NCBI GenBank assembly: GCA_947460165.1
Contig: CANHKH010000036.1
Location: 1 to 14,736 of the forward strand
Origin: Comamonadaceae bacterium
GTDB taxonomy: Bacteria; Pseudomonadota; Gammaproteobacteria; Burkholderiales; Burkholderiaceae_C
Length of the DNA stretch: 14,736 bases
Direction: 5' to 3'
Position numbers and translations under genes: made by a program. Below are positions 6,576-14,736 of this stretch, one piece after another. How positions within the stretch are numbered: the stretch's first letter is position 1; every line of letters starts with the position of its first letter. The notes under the pieces are model-generated. The model saw only the letters and a list, made by a program, of their open reading frames with translations. It searched no databases and was not told the DNA's origin.

Positions 6576-8606
6576 TCAGCGCCTGGGTACCCACTTGACG
6601 CCGCCCAAACCAGCCGCAGGGACTAAAGCGGTGGTAGCGGCTGCGCTCGCGGCGGCGTCCGCCACAGGTTCACCCATGGCGTCCAGCGCGGCAGCCAGGC
6701 GAGGCTTGCCTATGGGCGCTTGGGCCAGGCCTTTTTGCACGGCTTCGAGGTCTTCGGTGCTGGGGTACTGGCCCTTGAGCACGTAATCGAAGACGCGGCG
6801 TGCCATGGGGGCGGCGTGGGCCGCGCCAAAGCCGGCGTTTTCCACCACCACGGCCAAGGCCACCTGGGGTGCGTCCACCGGGGCAAAGGCCATGTAAAGG
6901 GAATGGTCGCGCTGGTGCTCTTCCATTTTGGTGGCGTTGTATTTGTCTTTTTGGCCTATGGTCACGGCCTGCGCCGTGCCGGTCTTGCCGGCGCTGAGGT
7001 AGGAAGCGCCGGCAAACACCTTGGCCGAGGTGCCTTCTTGCGTGACGCCTGCCAGGGCCCGCTTGATGACGGCAATGTGTTCGGGCTTGTAGCCCAACAC
7101 CAGGGGCGCAGGCCGCTGCACTGCCACCAGTTGGCGCGAGACACTGTCTTGCGTGCCAATCACCAAGTGCGGTTGGTGCTGCACCCCGCTGTTGGCGATG
7201 CTGGCCGTGGCCTGCGCCAGTTGCAGCATGGTAAAGCTGTTGTAGCCCTGGCCAATGCCCAGGGAAATGGTTTCGCCGCCGTACCATTTTTTCTGCTCGG
7301 CGCGCTTGTAGGTGCGCCGCTTCCAGTCTTGGTTGGGCAGCACGCCGCGCACCTCGCCGTTGATGTCTATGCCCGTGATCTGGCCAAAACCCAGCGGCTT
7401 CATGAAGTCGTGCATGGCGTCCACGCCCAGGTCGTTGGCCAGCGCGTAGTAGTACACATTGCTGGACTTGACGATGCTCAAGTGCATGTCCACCGGGCCC
7501 AGGGCGTCGCCATGGCTGCGGAACTGGTGGCCGCCGTAGCTCCACACGCCGGTGTCGTTGGTCACTTGACCGGGCTGGCGCTTGCCCAGTTCCAGCGCCG
7601 CCAGGGCCATGAAGGGCTTGTAGGTGGAGCCCGGCGGGTAGGTGCCGCGCAGCGCCCGGTTGAGCAAGGGCTTTTCAATCGACTCGTTGAGCGCCCGCCA
7701 GCTTTCAACGTCAATGCCCTCGACAAAGAGGTTGGGGTCAAAGGTGGGTTTGCTGACAAAAGCCAACACCTCGCCGGTGCGGGGGTCCAGTGCCACCAGT
7801 GCGCCGCGGCGGTCGCCAAACATGTTCTCGATGAGCTTTTGCAGCTTGATGTCTATGGACAGCTTGACCGTGTCGCCCGGGGTGGCCGGGCTGCTGGCCA
7901 AGCGCCGCACCGCGCGGCCACCGGCCGAGGTTTCCACCTGTTCCACGCCGGTGGTGCCGTGCAACTGCTTTTCGTAACTTTGCTCCACGCCGAGCTTGCC
8001 AATGTAGTCTGTGCCTCGGTAATTGCCTTCTTCGTCTTCGTCCTGGATGCGGGCTTTTTCTTGGGGATTGATGCGGCCTATGTAACCCACCACATGGCTG
8101 GCCAGATCGCCAAAGGGGTAGTTGCGAAACAGCCTGGCCTTGATGTCCACGCCCGGAAAGCGAAAACGCTGCGCGGCAAAGCGGGCCACCTCCTCGTCGC
8201 TGAGCTTGGTGCGTATGGGCAGCGACTCAAAGCTCTTGAATTCCTCGCGCAAGCGCTTGAAGCGGCGCCGGTCGCGCGGGTTGATCTCCACCACCTCGCT
8301 CAGGCCGTCTATGGTGGCTTCCAGGTTGGCCACCTTGGAGGGCGTGATCTCCAGCGTGTAAGCCGAATAATTGGTGGCCAGCACCACGCCGTTGCGGTCG
8401 GTGATGAGGCCTCGGTTGGGCACCACGGGCACGATGGCCGTGCGGTTGTTCTCGGCCTGCTCGTCAAAGTGCGCGTGCCTGACGATCTGCAGGTAGACCA
8501 GGCGCGCCAGCAGCAGGCCAAAGCACAACAGCACCACCAAGCTGGCCACCAGCACCCGGCCGCGAAAGCGCGACAGTTCGGTCTCGACGTTGCGCAAATC
8601 GGTCAT
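6576..8606 (-). CDS. mrdA: Penicillin-binding protein 2, elongasome transpeptidase
   Basis: A 676-residue class B PBP that cross-links peptidoglycan during sidewall elongation with RodA and MreBCD. It is anchored in the inner membrane with its catalytic domain in the periplasm. A single membrane anchor spans about residues 17-40. A PBP dimerisation/pedestal domain follows (from about 60, including PNRGLITDRNG at 63-73). The transpeptidase motifs are all intact: nucleophile Ser327 in STYK, SSN at 381-383, and KTGTA at 541-545. The last 60 or so residues form an Ala/Pro-rich tail, making it longer than the E. coli protein (633 residues). The start at 8606 is the only ATG before an in-frame stop at 8649-8651, and its ribosome site is weak. 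It lies 66 bp after mreD on the same strand. The expected next gene, rodA, is missing downstream. Confidence 0.96.
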   Translation of the reverse strand: MTDLRNVETELSRFRGRVLVASLVVLLCFGLLLARLVYLQIVRHAHFDEQAENNRTAIVPVVPNRGLITDRNGVVLATNYSAYTLEITPSKVANLEATIDGLSEVVEINPRDRRRFKRLREEFKSFESLPIRTKLSDEEVARFAAQRFRFPGVDIKARLFRNYPFGDLASHVVGYIGRINPQEKARIQDEDEEGNYRGTDYIGKLGVEQSYEKQLHGTTGVEQVETSAGGRAVRRLASSPATPGDTVKLSIDIKLQKLIENMFGDRRGALVALDPRTGEVLAFVSKPTFDPNLFVEGIDVESWRALNESIEKPLLNRALRGTYPPGSTYKPFMALAALELGKRQPGQVTNDTGVWSYGGHQFRSHGDALGPVDMHLSIVKSSNVYYYALANDLGVDAMHDFMKPLGFGQITGIDINGEVRGVLPNQDWKRRTYKRAEQKKWYGGETISLGIGQGYNSFTMLQLAQATASIANSGVQHQPHLVIGTQDSVSRQLVAVQRPAPLVLGYKPEHIAVIKRALAGVTQEGTSAKVFAGASYLSAGKTGTAQAVTIGQKDKYNATKMEEHQRDHSLYMAFAPVDAPQVALAVVVENAGFGAAHAAPMARRVFDYVLKGQYPSTEDLEAVQKGLAQAPIGKPRLAAALDAMGEPVADAAASAAATTALVPAAGLGGVKWVPRR

Positions 8607-8613
8607 GTGTCTC

Positions 8614-8676
8614 TCAAGCCCGCAAGCGGCAAGGCCAGCGGCGCTCGCTCAAGGTCAGGCGCTCAAGCTGGTTCAT
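8614..8676 (-). CDS. Possible 20-codon micro-ORF between mreD and mrdA
   Basis: The mreD stop is TGA 8675-8673, and an ATG at 8676-8674 overlaps it as ATGA. This opens a 20-residue frame, MNQLERLTLSERRWPCRLRA, that ends at TGA 8616-8614, only 7 nt before the mrdA ATG. The layout would let ribosomes finishing mreD restart and be delivered next to the mrdA start, which has a weak ribosome site of its own. The peptide has no recognisable domain. It may be a translational-coupling leader, or chance in a 66-bp spacer. Confidence 0.3.
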   Translation of the reverse strand: MNQLERLTLSERRWPCRLRA

Positions 8677-9191
8677 AGCGGTCGATTTTCGTCCGGATCG
8701 TGCGCACGGTGCTGCGGCATCAGCAGCAACAGACTCACCACCGGCCAGAGCAGGGCCTGCAAAAAGGGCGAGAGCCAAAAGGACCAGCCCGGAAGACCAC
8801 TGCCACTGATGAGCCGGACCACCAACTCCAGCACATGCACGGCCATGAGCAAAGGCAAGACCTGCAGGGCCTGCGAGCTCACCGGAAACCACAAAATCCG
8901 CCTGTGCACCATGATGGCCAAGTAGCTCAAGGCGGTGTAGACCAGCGCATGCTGGCCCAGCAGCCCGGCCCGGTGCACGTCCATGAAGAGGCCAAATACA
9001 AAGGCCGCGCCCACGCCCACGCGCAGGGGCTGATGAATGGTCCAAAACACCAGCACCAGGGCCAGCAGGTCAGGCCGCCAGGGCTGCCGGCCCAGGGGCA
9101 GCATGTCCATCAGCAAAGCCAGGCCCAGGGTGAACCAAATAAAGACCGGGTTGGCCGGCAACAACAAGGGCTGGCCGCCGCGCATGATCAT
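8673..9191 (-). CDS. mreD: Rod shape-determining membrane protein MreD
   Basis: A 172-residue hydrophobic protein with about five or six membrane segments (roughly 14-33, 40-52, 57-75, 81-96, 108-128, 139-158), the size and pattern of MreD. It sits in the inner membrane and belongs to the MreBCD-PBP2-RodA elongasome. Its N-terminal part, NPVFIWFTLGLALLMDMLP, and the FGLFMDV stretch are typical of the proteobacterial family. The start at 9191 is supported by AGGAGGT 6 nt upstream and by the ATGA overlap with the mreC stop (9188-9190); an ATG at 9185 would be too far from that site. The frame extends upstream to 9341 but runs inside mreC. Overlap with mreC implies coupled translation. Confidence 0.93.
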   Translation of the reverse strand: MIMRGGQPLLLPANPVFIWFTLGLALLMDMLPLGRQPWRPDLLALVLVFWTIHQPLRVGVGAAFVFGLFMDVHRAGLLGQHALVYTALSYLAIMVHRRILWFPVSSQALQVLPLLMAVHVLELVVRLISGSGLPGWSFWLSPFLQALLWPVVSLLLLMPQHRAHDPDENRPL

Positions 9192-10129
9192 GGCTGCACC
9201 TCCTTGCCCCGGGGCACGCCTTTGGCCGCGCCTTTGGACGGTGCAGCCTCCTCTTTGGGCGGGCGGGGGGGCAACTGGTCTTTGAGCGGCTTGAGCACCA
9301 TCACATGGCGGGCACCGCCGGCCAAGGCCAAGGGTTTGCAAAAAATACGCGCAAACGCCGTCTCCACCCGCCGCTCAATGCGGTCCACCTTGGCCACCGG
9401 CAGACCGGGCGGGTAAATGCCGTCCACACCGCTGGTGGTGAGCAAGTCACCTTCTTGCACGTCGGTGTTGCTGCCCATGAATCGCAGTTCTAAGCCGCCG
9501 CCGCCCGAGGAGTCACCATAGGCCACGCTGCGCAAACCGGTGCGCACATTGAGCACTGGGATGGTGAGGTCGGGGTCCACCACCAAGGTGACCTCGCTGA
9601 CCAGGGGGTGCACGCGCGTGACCTGGCCGAGCACCCCGGCCGCATCGACCACCGGCGAGCCCAGCGCCACGCCGGCCAGCTGACCCTTGTCAATGATCAC
9701 TTTGCGGGTGTACAGGTCGGCCGCCTCGTAAAGCACCTCGGCGGCGGTGGCCGGTGTGTTCAAGCGGCCGCGCAATTCAAGCAGCTGCCGAAGGCGTTGG
9801 TTTTCCAGCACCAGCTGCTCGACTTGGCCGCCCCTGAGCAGCTGCCGCGACAGCGCCAGGCGCGAGGCCTCGGCGTCGGCCTGGGCTTGCGTGAGGCTGG
9901 AAAAGTAGGCGCTGGCCCCTTGAGCTGCGCTCACAGGCTGAGTCGCCATCCACTGCAGTGGATGCAAGACCGTGACCATGACCGCCCGCAGCGGTTGGGT
10001 GATGCCAAAACGCACATCAGCGACCATCAGCAAAAAAGCCAAGGCACTGAAAAACACCAACTTGGACAGCGCCGAAGGACCCTGCTTGAAGAAAGGTGGG
10101 GGCGACCGGTCTAGCGTTCCAAGAGGCAT
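9188..10129 (-). CDS. mreC: Rod shape-determining protein MreC
   Basis: A 313-residue periplasmic scaffold protein that links the MreB filament to PBP2. It has a short cytoplasmic N-terminus, one membrane segment (about 23-40), a coiled-coil stretch (about 80-122, ending LVLENQRLRQLLELRGRL), and then the two beta-barrel domains of the family. Conserved marks are VDAAGVLGQV (161-170) and TTSGVDGIYPPGLPVAKV (231-248). The C-terminus is a Pro/Lys/Ala-rich tail of about 27 residues. No clear ribosome site precedes the ATG at 10129. A stable hairpin lies 12 nt upstream, just after the mreB stop, so expression may be lowered relative to MreB. Its stop overlaps the mreD start. Confidence 0.94.
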   Translation of the reverse strand: MPLGTLDRSPPPFFKQGPSALSKLVFFSALAFLLMVADVRFGITQPLRAVMVTVLHPLQWMATQPVSAAQGASAYFSSLTQAQADAEASRLALSRQLLRGGQVEQLVLENQRLRQLLELRGRLNTPATAAEVLYEAADLYTRKVIIDKGQLAGVALGSPVVDAAGVLGQVTRVHPLVSEVTLVVDPDLTIPVLNVRTGLRSVAYGDSSGGGGLELRFMGSNTDVQEGDLLTTSGVDGIYPPGLPVAKVDRIERRVETAFARIFCKPLALAGGARHVMVLKPLKDQLPPRPPKEEAAPSKGAAKGVPRGKEVQP

Positions 10130-10141
10130 GGGTCAGACAAG

Positions 10142-10167
10142 GCAGCGCCGCCGGTCGCGGCTGCTGC
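10142..10167 (-). promoter_or_regulatory. GC-rich hairpin filling the mreB-mreC gap
   Basis: On the minus strand, directly after the mreB TAA, the transcript would read GCAGC-A-GCCGC, loop GACCG, GCGGC-GCTGC: ten G-C/A-U pairs with a single bulged A. The remaining 12 nt before the mreC ATG contain no purine-rich ribosome site and no U-run. It therefore does not look like an ordinary intrinsic terminator. An RNA-stability or attenuation element that favours MreB over the downstream proteins is a reasonable inference. Confidence 0.5.
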
Positions 10168-11211
10168 TTACTCCGAGGTGAAGATGGGACCCAGGCGCTC
10201 CATGCGCTCCAAGGCGATGCCGCAGCCTCGCACCACGCAGGTCAGTGGGTCTTCGGCCACCAACACGGGCAGGCCGGTTTCCTCGGCCAGCAGGCGGTCC
10301 AGGTCGCGCAGCAGCGCGCCGCCGCCGGTCAGCATCATGCCGCGGTCGGCAATGTCGGCGCCCAGCTCGGGAGGCGTTTGCTCCAGCGCGTTTTTGACGG
10401 CCGAGACGATGTTGTTGAGCGGGTCGGTCAAGGCCTCAAGAATCTCGTTGCTGGAGATGGTGAAGCTGCGCGGCACGCCCTCTGACAGGTTGCGGCCTTT
10501 GACTTCCATTTCCTTGACCTCGGAGCCCGGAAAGGCCGAGCCGATGTTCTTTTTGATGGCCTCGGCCGTGGGCTCACCAATCAACATGCCGTAATTGCGG
10601 CGGATGTAGCTGATGATGGCGTCGTCAAAGCGGTCGCCACCCACGCGCACACTGCCCTTGTAGACCATGCCACCCAGGCTAATGACGCCCACCTCGGTGG
10701 TGCCGCCGCCAATGTCCACCACCATGGAGCCAGACGCTTCAGACACAGGCAAGCCCGCGCCAATCGCGGCAGCCATGGGTTCCTCAATCAGGTACACCTC
10801 AGAGGCGCCCGCGCCCAAGGCACTTTCACGGATGGCGCGGCGCTCGACCTGGGTGGAGCCGCAAGGCACGCAAATGATGATGCGCGGGCTGGGCTTGAAC
10901 ATGGAGCGCGGGTGCACCATCTTGATGAATTGCTTGAGCATTTGCTCAGTCACGGTGAAGTCGGCGATCACGCCGTCCTTCATGGGGCGAATGGCCTCGA
11001 TGTTGCCTGGCACCTTGCCCAGCATGGCCTTGGCCTCGCGGCCCACGGCCTGTATGCTTTTTTTGCCTTGGGGGCCGCCTTCATGCCGAATGGCCACCAC
11101 CGAGGGCTCGTCCAGCACGATGCCACGGTCGCGCACAAAAATCAGCGTGTTGGCCGTGCCAAGGTCGATGGCCAGGTCGGTCGAAAAATACCGACGGAAA
11201 GATTCAAACAT
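10168..11211 (-). CDS. mreB: Actin-like rod shape-determining protein MreB
   Basis: A 347-residue bacterial actin, the normal MreB length, that forms membrane-bound antiparallel filaments orienting cell-wall synthesis. The N-terminal amphipathic stretch MFESFRRYFS binds membrane. Nucleotide-pocket motifs are present: phosphate-1 IDLGTANT (15-22), phosphate-2 VDIGGGTTEVGV (165-176) and the adenosine region LTGGGALL (294-301). The LIEEPMAAAIG segment (141-151) is also diagnostic. The start at 11211 matches the family N-terminus, though the ribosome site is weak. It is the first gene of mreB-mreC-mreD-mrdA and is transcribed away from gatC. Its 5' leader has a GC-only hairpin 25 nt before the start codon. 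Confidence 0.97.
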   Translation of the reverse strand: MFESFRRYFSTDLAIDLGTANTLIFVRDRGIVLDEPSVVAIRHEGGPQGKKSIQAVGREAKAMLGKVPGNIEAIRPMKDGVIADFTVTEQMLKQFIKMVHPRSMFKPSPRIIICVPCGSTQVERRAIRESALGAGASEVYLIEEPMAAAIGAGLPVSEASGSMVVDIGGGTTEVGVISLGGMVYKGSVRVGGDRFDDAIISYIRRNYGMLIGEPTAEAIKKNIGSAFPGSEVKEMEVKGRNLSEGVPRSFTISSNEILEALTDPLNNIVSAVKNALEQTPPELGADIADRGMMLTGGGALLRDLDRLLAEETGLPVLVAEDPLTCVVRGCGIALERMERLGPIFTSE

Positions 11212-11504
11212 GTCAGAGATCCGGATAAGGCCAGAAGGGCCCGGTGCGCGGGCCCGATCAAGGAGCTTTTGATTGTCAGGGGGTCAAGGGTCAGGATGCC
11301 AGATGCCAGTAAAACGCCTGCCACGGGCGGGGGGCCAAGCACCAGTCCAAAGGCGAGATAATAGCGCATCGCCTGTCCAGCTCAGTGCCGCCTCAGGCCC
11401 CGCAGCCCAGTCTTTTACATGCCGTTTCAGTTCCGTTCGAGGCGACATTTGCCCTCAAATGGAGAGAATCGGCCCACTTTCTGCTTCTTTTTGCCGACCC
11501 CACC
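11212..11504. promoter_or_regulatory. Divergent intergenic region between mreB and gatC
   Basis: These 293 bp must hold promoters for both the leftward mre operon and the rightward gat operon. GATAAT at 11357-11362 is a plausible -10 for the rightward side, but no good -35 lies 16-18 bp before it. On the leftward side TTGACC and TTGATC occur (around 11287 and 11260), but neither has a matching -10. Reading frames across it are low-quality shadows. Confidence is for the region's regulatory role, not for any exact promoter. Confidence 0.6.
11237..11255 (-). promoter_or_regulatory. Perfect 7-bp GC hairpin in the mreB 5' leader
   Basis: GGGCCCG, 5-nt loop, CGGGCCC: a perfect all-G/C inverted repeat 25 nt upstream of the mreB start codon. 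On the mreB-sense strand it is followed by TTCTGGCCTT rather than a U-run. It could be a 5' stabiliser, a leader attenuator or a protein-binding site. Confidence 0.4.
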
Positions 11505-11800
11505 ATGGCCCTGACCCCCCAAGACATCGCCCGCGTGGCGCACCTGGCCCGCCTGGAACTGCCGCCCCAGGAAACCCAGCGCACGCTGGACCGCATCAAC
11601 GGCTTGTTCCAGTTGGTCGAACAAATGGCGGCCGTGCCCACCGCCGGCGTGCAGCCGCTGGCCCACCCGGCCGCCGTCACCGGCCAGATTGCCCTGCGCC
11701 TGCGCGAGGACGTGGCCAGCGAGCCCAACCAGCGCGAAGCCTCTCAGGTGAGCGCCCCGGCCGTGGAACGCGGCCTCTTTCTCGTGCCCAAGGTGATCGA

Positions 11801-11804
<4 letters not shown>
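11505..11804 (+). CDS. gatC: Asp/Glu-tRNA amidotransferase subunit C
   Basis: A 99-residue protein, the standard GatC size. It begins MALTPQDIARVAHLARLEL, the hallmark N-terminus, and ends with the LREDV...APAVERGLFLVPKVIE pattern. GatC wraps around and stabilises the GatA-GatB complex that converts misacylated Asp-tRNA(Asn) and/or Glu-tRNA(Gln) to the amidated forms in the cytoplasm. The start at 11505 is chosen from family alignment; the frame extends to 11385 but the added 40 residues are not GatC-like. No ribosome site is obvious. Its stop overlaps the gatA start as ATGA. Confidence 0.94.
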
Positions 11805-13279
<1,475 letters not shown>

Positions 13280-13297
13280 TTCGCACCGGAACATCCC

Positions 13298-14736
13298 ATG
13301 GCCCAAGAAAAATCACGGCTGGTTCAAGGCTACGAAGTCGTCATCGGCTTTGAAACCCACACCCAGCTGACCACCGCCTCCAAAATTTTCAGCCGCGCAC
13401 CCATTGCCTTTGGTGCCGAGCCCAACACGCAAGCGAGCGCGGTGGACTTTGCCCTGCCCGGCGCCCTGCCCGTGATGAACAAGGGCGCGGTGCAACGCGC
13501 CATTGAGTTTGGCCTGGCGGTCAAGGCGCACATTGCCGAGTCCAGCGTGTTTGCCCGCAAAAACTACTTCTACCCCGACCTGCCCAAGGGCTACCAAATC
13601 AGCCAGTTTGAAATTCCGGTGGTCCAAGGCGGCGAGGTCGAGTTCTTTCTTGGAGACGAGAAAAAAACCGTGCGCCTGGTGCGCGCCCACTTGGAAGAAG
13701 ACGCGGGCAAGTCGCTGCACGAGGACTTTATTGGCCAGTCCGGCATTGACCTCAACCGCGCCGGCACGCCGCTCTTGGAGATCGTCACCGAGCCCGACAT
13801 GCGTTCGAGCGCCGAAGCCGTGGCCTACGCCAAAGAGCTGCACAAAATCGTGACCTGGATTGGCATTTGCGACGGCAACATGCAAGAAGGCAGCTTTCGC
13901 TGCGACGCCAACGTGTCGGTGCGCAAACCCGGGGCCGAGTTGGGCACCCGGCGCGAGATCAAAAACCTCAACAGCTTCAAGTTCATGCAGCAGGCCATCG
14001 ACTTTGAAGTGCGCTGGCAAATTGAAGAAATCGAAGACGGCCGCAAGATCCAGCAAGCCACCGTGCTCTTTGACCCAGACACCGGCGAGACCCGCGCCAT
14101 GCGCACCAAGGAAGACTCGGCCGACTACCGCTACTTCCCAGACCCCGACCTGCCGCCGCTGGTGATTGGCCGCGAATGGGTCGAACAAACCCGCGCGGCC
14201 ATGAGCGAGCTGCCCCGCGTGATGGCCGAGCGCTTTGTGCGCGACTACGGCTTGCCTGAATACGATGCAGGGCAGCTCACGCAGAGCAAGGCGGTGGCCG
14301 CTTACTTTGAAGCTGTGGCCCAAGCCTGCAAAAGCCCCAAACTGGCGGGCAACTGGGTCATGGGCGAATTGTCCAAGCGCCTGAACGCCGACAACAAAAG
14401 CATAGACGCCTCGACCGTCAGCGCCGCGCAGCTGGGCCAGCTCATTGCCCGCATTGCCGACGGCACCATCTCCAACAACGCGGCGCGCCAAGTGTTTGAC
14501 GCCCTGTGGACTGGCGATGGCCAAGACGTGGACGCTGTGATCGAGGCCAAAGGCCTGAAGTCCATGAGCGACACCGGCGAGCTGGAGAAAATCATTGACG
14601 CGGTGCTGGCCGCCAACGCCAAGAACGTGGAAGAAGTCAAAGCCGGCAACGCCAAGGCCTTCAATGCCCTGGTCGGTCAAGCCATGAAGGCGAGCAAAGG
14701 CAAGGCCAACCCGGCGCAGGTCAATGACTTGCTCAA
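13298..14736 (+). CDS. gatB: Asp/Glu-tRNA amidotransferase subunit B, 3'-truncated by window edge
   Basis: The frame is open from ATG 13298 to the window end with no stop, giving 479 codons of a protein usually about 475-490 residues. The end, NPAQVNDLL, is the familiar GatB C-terminus, so only a few codons are probably missing. GatB binds the misacylated tRNA, phosphorylates the aspartyl or glutamyl side chain with ATP and adds ammonia delivered from GatA. Visible blocks are GFETHTQL, LEEDAGKS, GIDLNRAGTPLLEIVTEPDM, GNMQEGSFRCDANVSVR, EIKNLNSFKF and TKEDSADYRYFPDPDLPPL, followed by the helical and YqeY-like C-terminal domains. The ribosome site (GGA about 8 nt upstream) is weak. It is the third gene of gatCAB. 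Confidence 0.96.
   Translation, partial: MAQEKSRLVQGYEVVIGFETHTQLTTASKIFSRAPIAFGAEPNTQASAVDFALPGALPVMNKGAVQRAIEFGLAVKAHIAESSVFARKNYFYPDLPKGYQISQFEIPVVQGGEVEFFLGDEKKTVRLVRAHLEEDAGKSLHEDFIGQSGIDLNRAGTPLLEIVTEPDMRSSAEAVAYAKELHKIVTWIGICDGNMQEGSFRCDANVSVRKPGAELGTRREIKNLNSFKFMQQAIDFEVRWQIEEIEDGRKIQQATVLFDPDTGETRAMRTKEDSADYRYFPDPDLPPLVIGREWVEQTRAAMSELPRVMAERFVRDYGLPEYDAGQLTQSKAVAAYFEAVAQACKSPKLAGNWVMGELSKRLNADNKSIDASTVSAAQLGQLIARIADGTISNNAARQVFDALWTGDGQDVDAVIEAKGLKSMSDTGELEKIIDAVLAANAKNVEEVKAGNAKAFNALVGQAMKASKGKANPAQVNDLL

Noticed and set aside
6720..8678. 652-codon open frame on the + strand opposite mrdA
   Set aside because: It lies antisense to an intact PBP2 gene with all catalytic motifs. Its protein is a His/Gly/Val-rich mirror of GC-biased codons, with no family resemblance.
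9192..9341. Upstream extension of the mreD frame
   Set aside because: It runs inside the mreC C-terminus in another frame. AGGAGGT and the stop-start overlap support 9191.
11142..11369. 75-codon - strand frame with a hydrophobic start across the mreB leader
   Set aside because: Its second half is an out-of-frame reading of mreB, and it has no ribosome site. It is best seen as chance in the intergenic region.
11273..11800. Upstream extension of the gatA frame
   Set aside because: This part overlaps gatC in another frame and is Pro/Arg-rich. The family N-terminus and the ATGA overlap place the start at 11801.
13313..14680. 455-codon open frame on the - strand opposite gatB
   Set aside because: It is an antisense shadow. 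gatB on the + strand is continuous and carries all GatB motifs, but has no stop inside the window.

Overview
The window is a GC-rich piece of a betaproteobacterial chromosome, most likely Burkholderiales and probably Comamonadaceae. This rests on the mreBCD-mrdA gene set lying head-to-head with gatCAB, the codon style and the protein sequences; no rRNA or tRNA is present to confirm it. No CRISPR array, insertion sequence, tRNA or rRNA gene was seen.

The left part (1-6060) is accessory metabolism. It opens with the 3' part of a short-chain dehydrogenase gene on the + strand, truncated by the window edge. Converging on it is a compact minus-strand operon, in transcription order: a HisC-like PLP aminotransferase (start 6060), a single-chain HyuA-HyuB ATP-dependent hydantoinase/oxoprolinase fusion of 1236 residues (14 bp further on), and a maleate isomerase/Asp-Glu racemase-family protein joined by an ATGA stop-start overlap. 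The substrate is not evident. The set suggests breakdown of a nitrogen-containing, cyclic-amide-like or amino-acid-derived compound.

Positions 6061-6575 hold no gene I can defend. They include the leader of the aminotransferase operon and short, unrecognised reading frames. This is also where rodA would usually follow mrdA in related bacteria, and it is absent.

The middle (6576-11211) is the minus-strand cell-shape operon mreB-mreC-mreD-mrdA, which directs elongasome peptidoglycan synthesis. It carries several small features: a GC-only hairpin in the mreB leader, a 10-bp hairpin filling most of the mreB-mreC gap, an ATGA overlap between mreC and mreD, and a 20-codon micro-ORF coupled to the mreD stop.

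A 293-bp divergent intergenic region (11212-11504) separates mreB from gatC-gatA-gatB on the + strand. These genes encode the tRNA-dependent amidotransferase that corrects Asp-tRNA(Asn) and/or Glu-tRNA(Gln). gatB runs off the right edge, probably only a few codons before its stop.

The most interesting items are the uncharacterised aminotransferase/hydantoinase-fusion/isomerase operon, the structured mreB-mreC junction, and the rodA-less junction between the core and accessory parts. I did not find an obviously new defence or mobile system.
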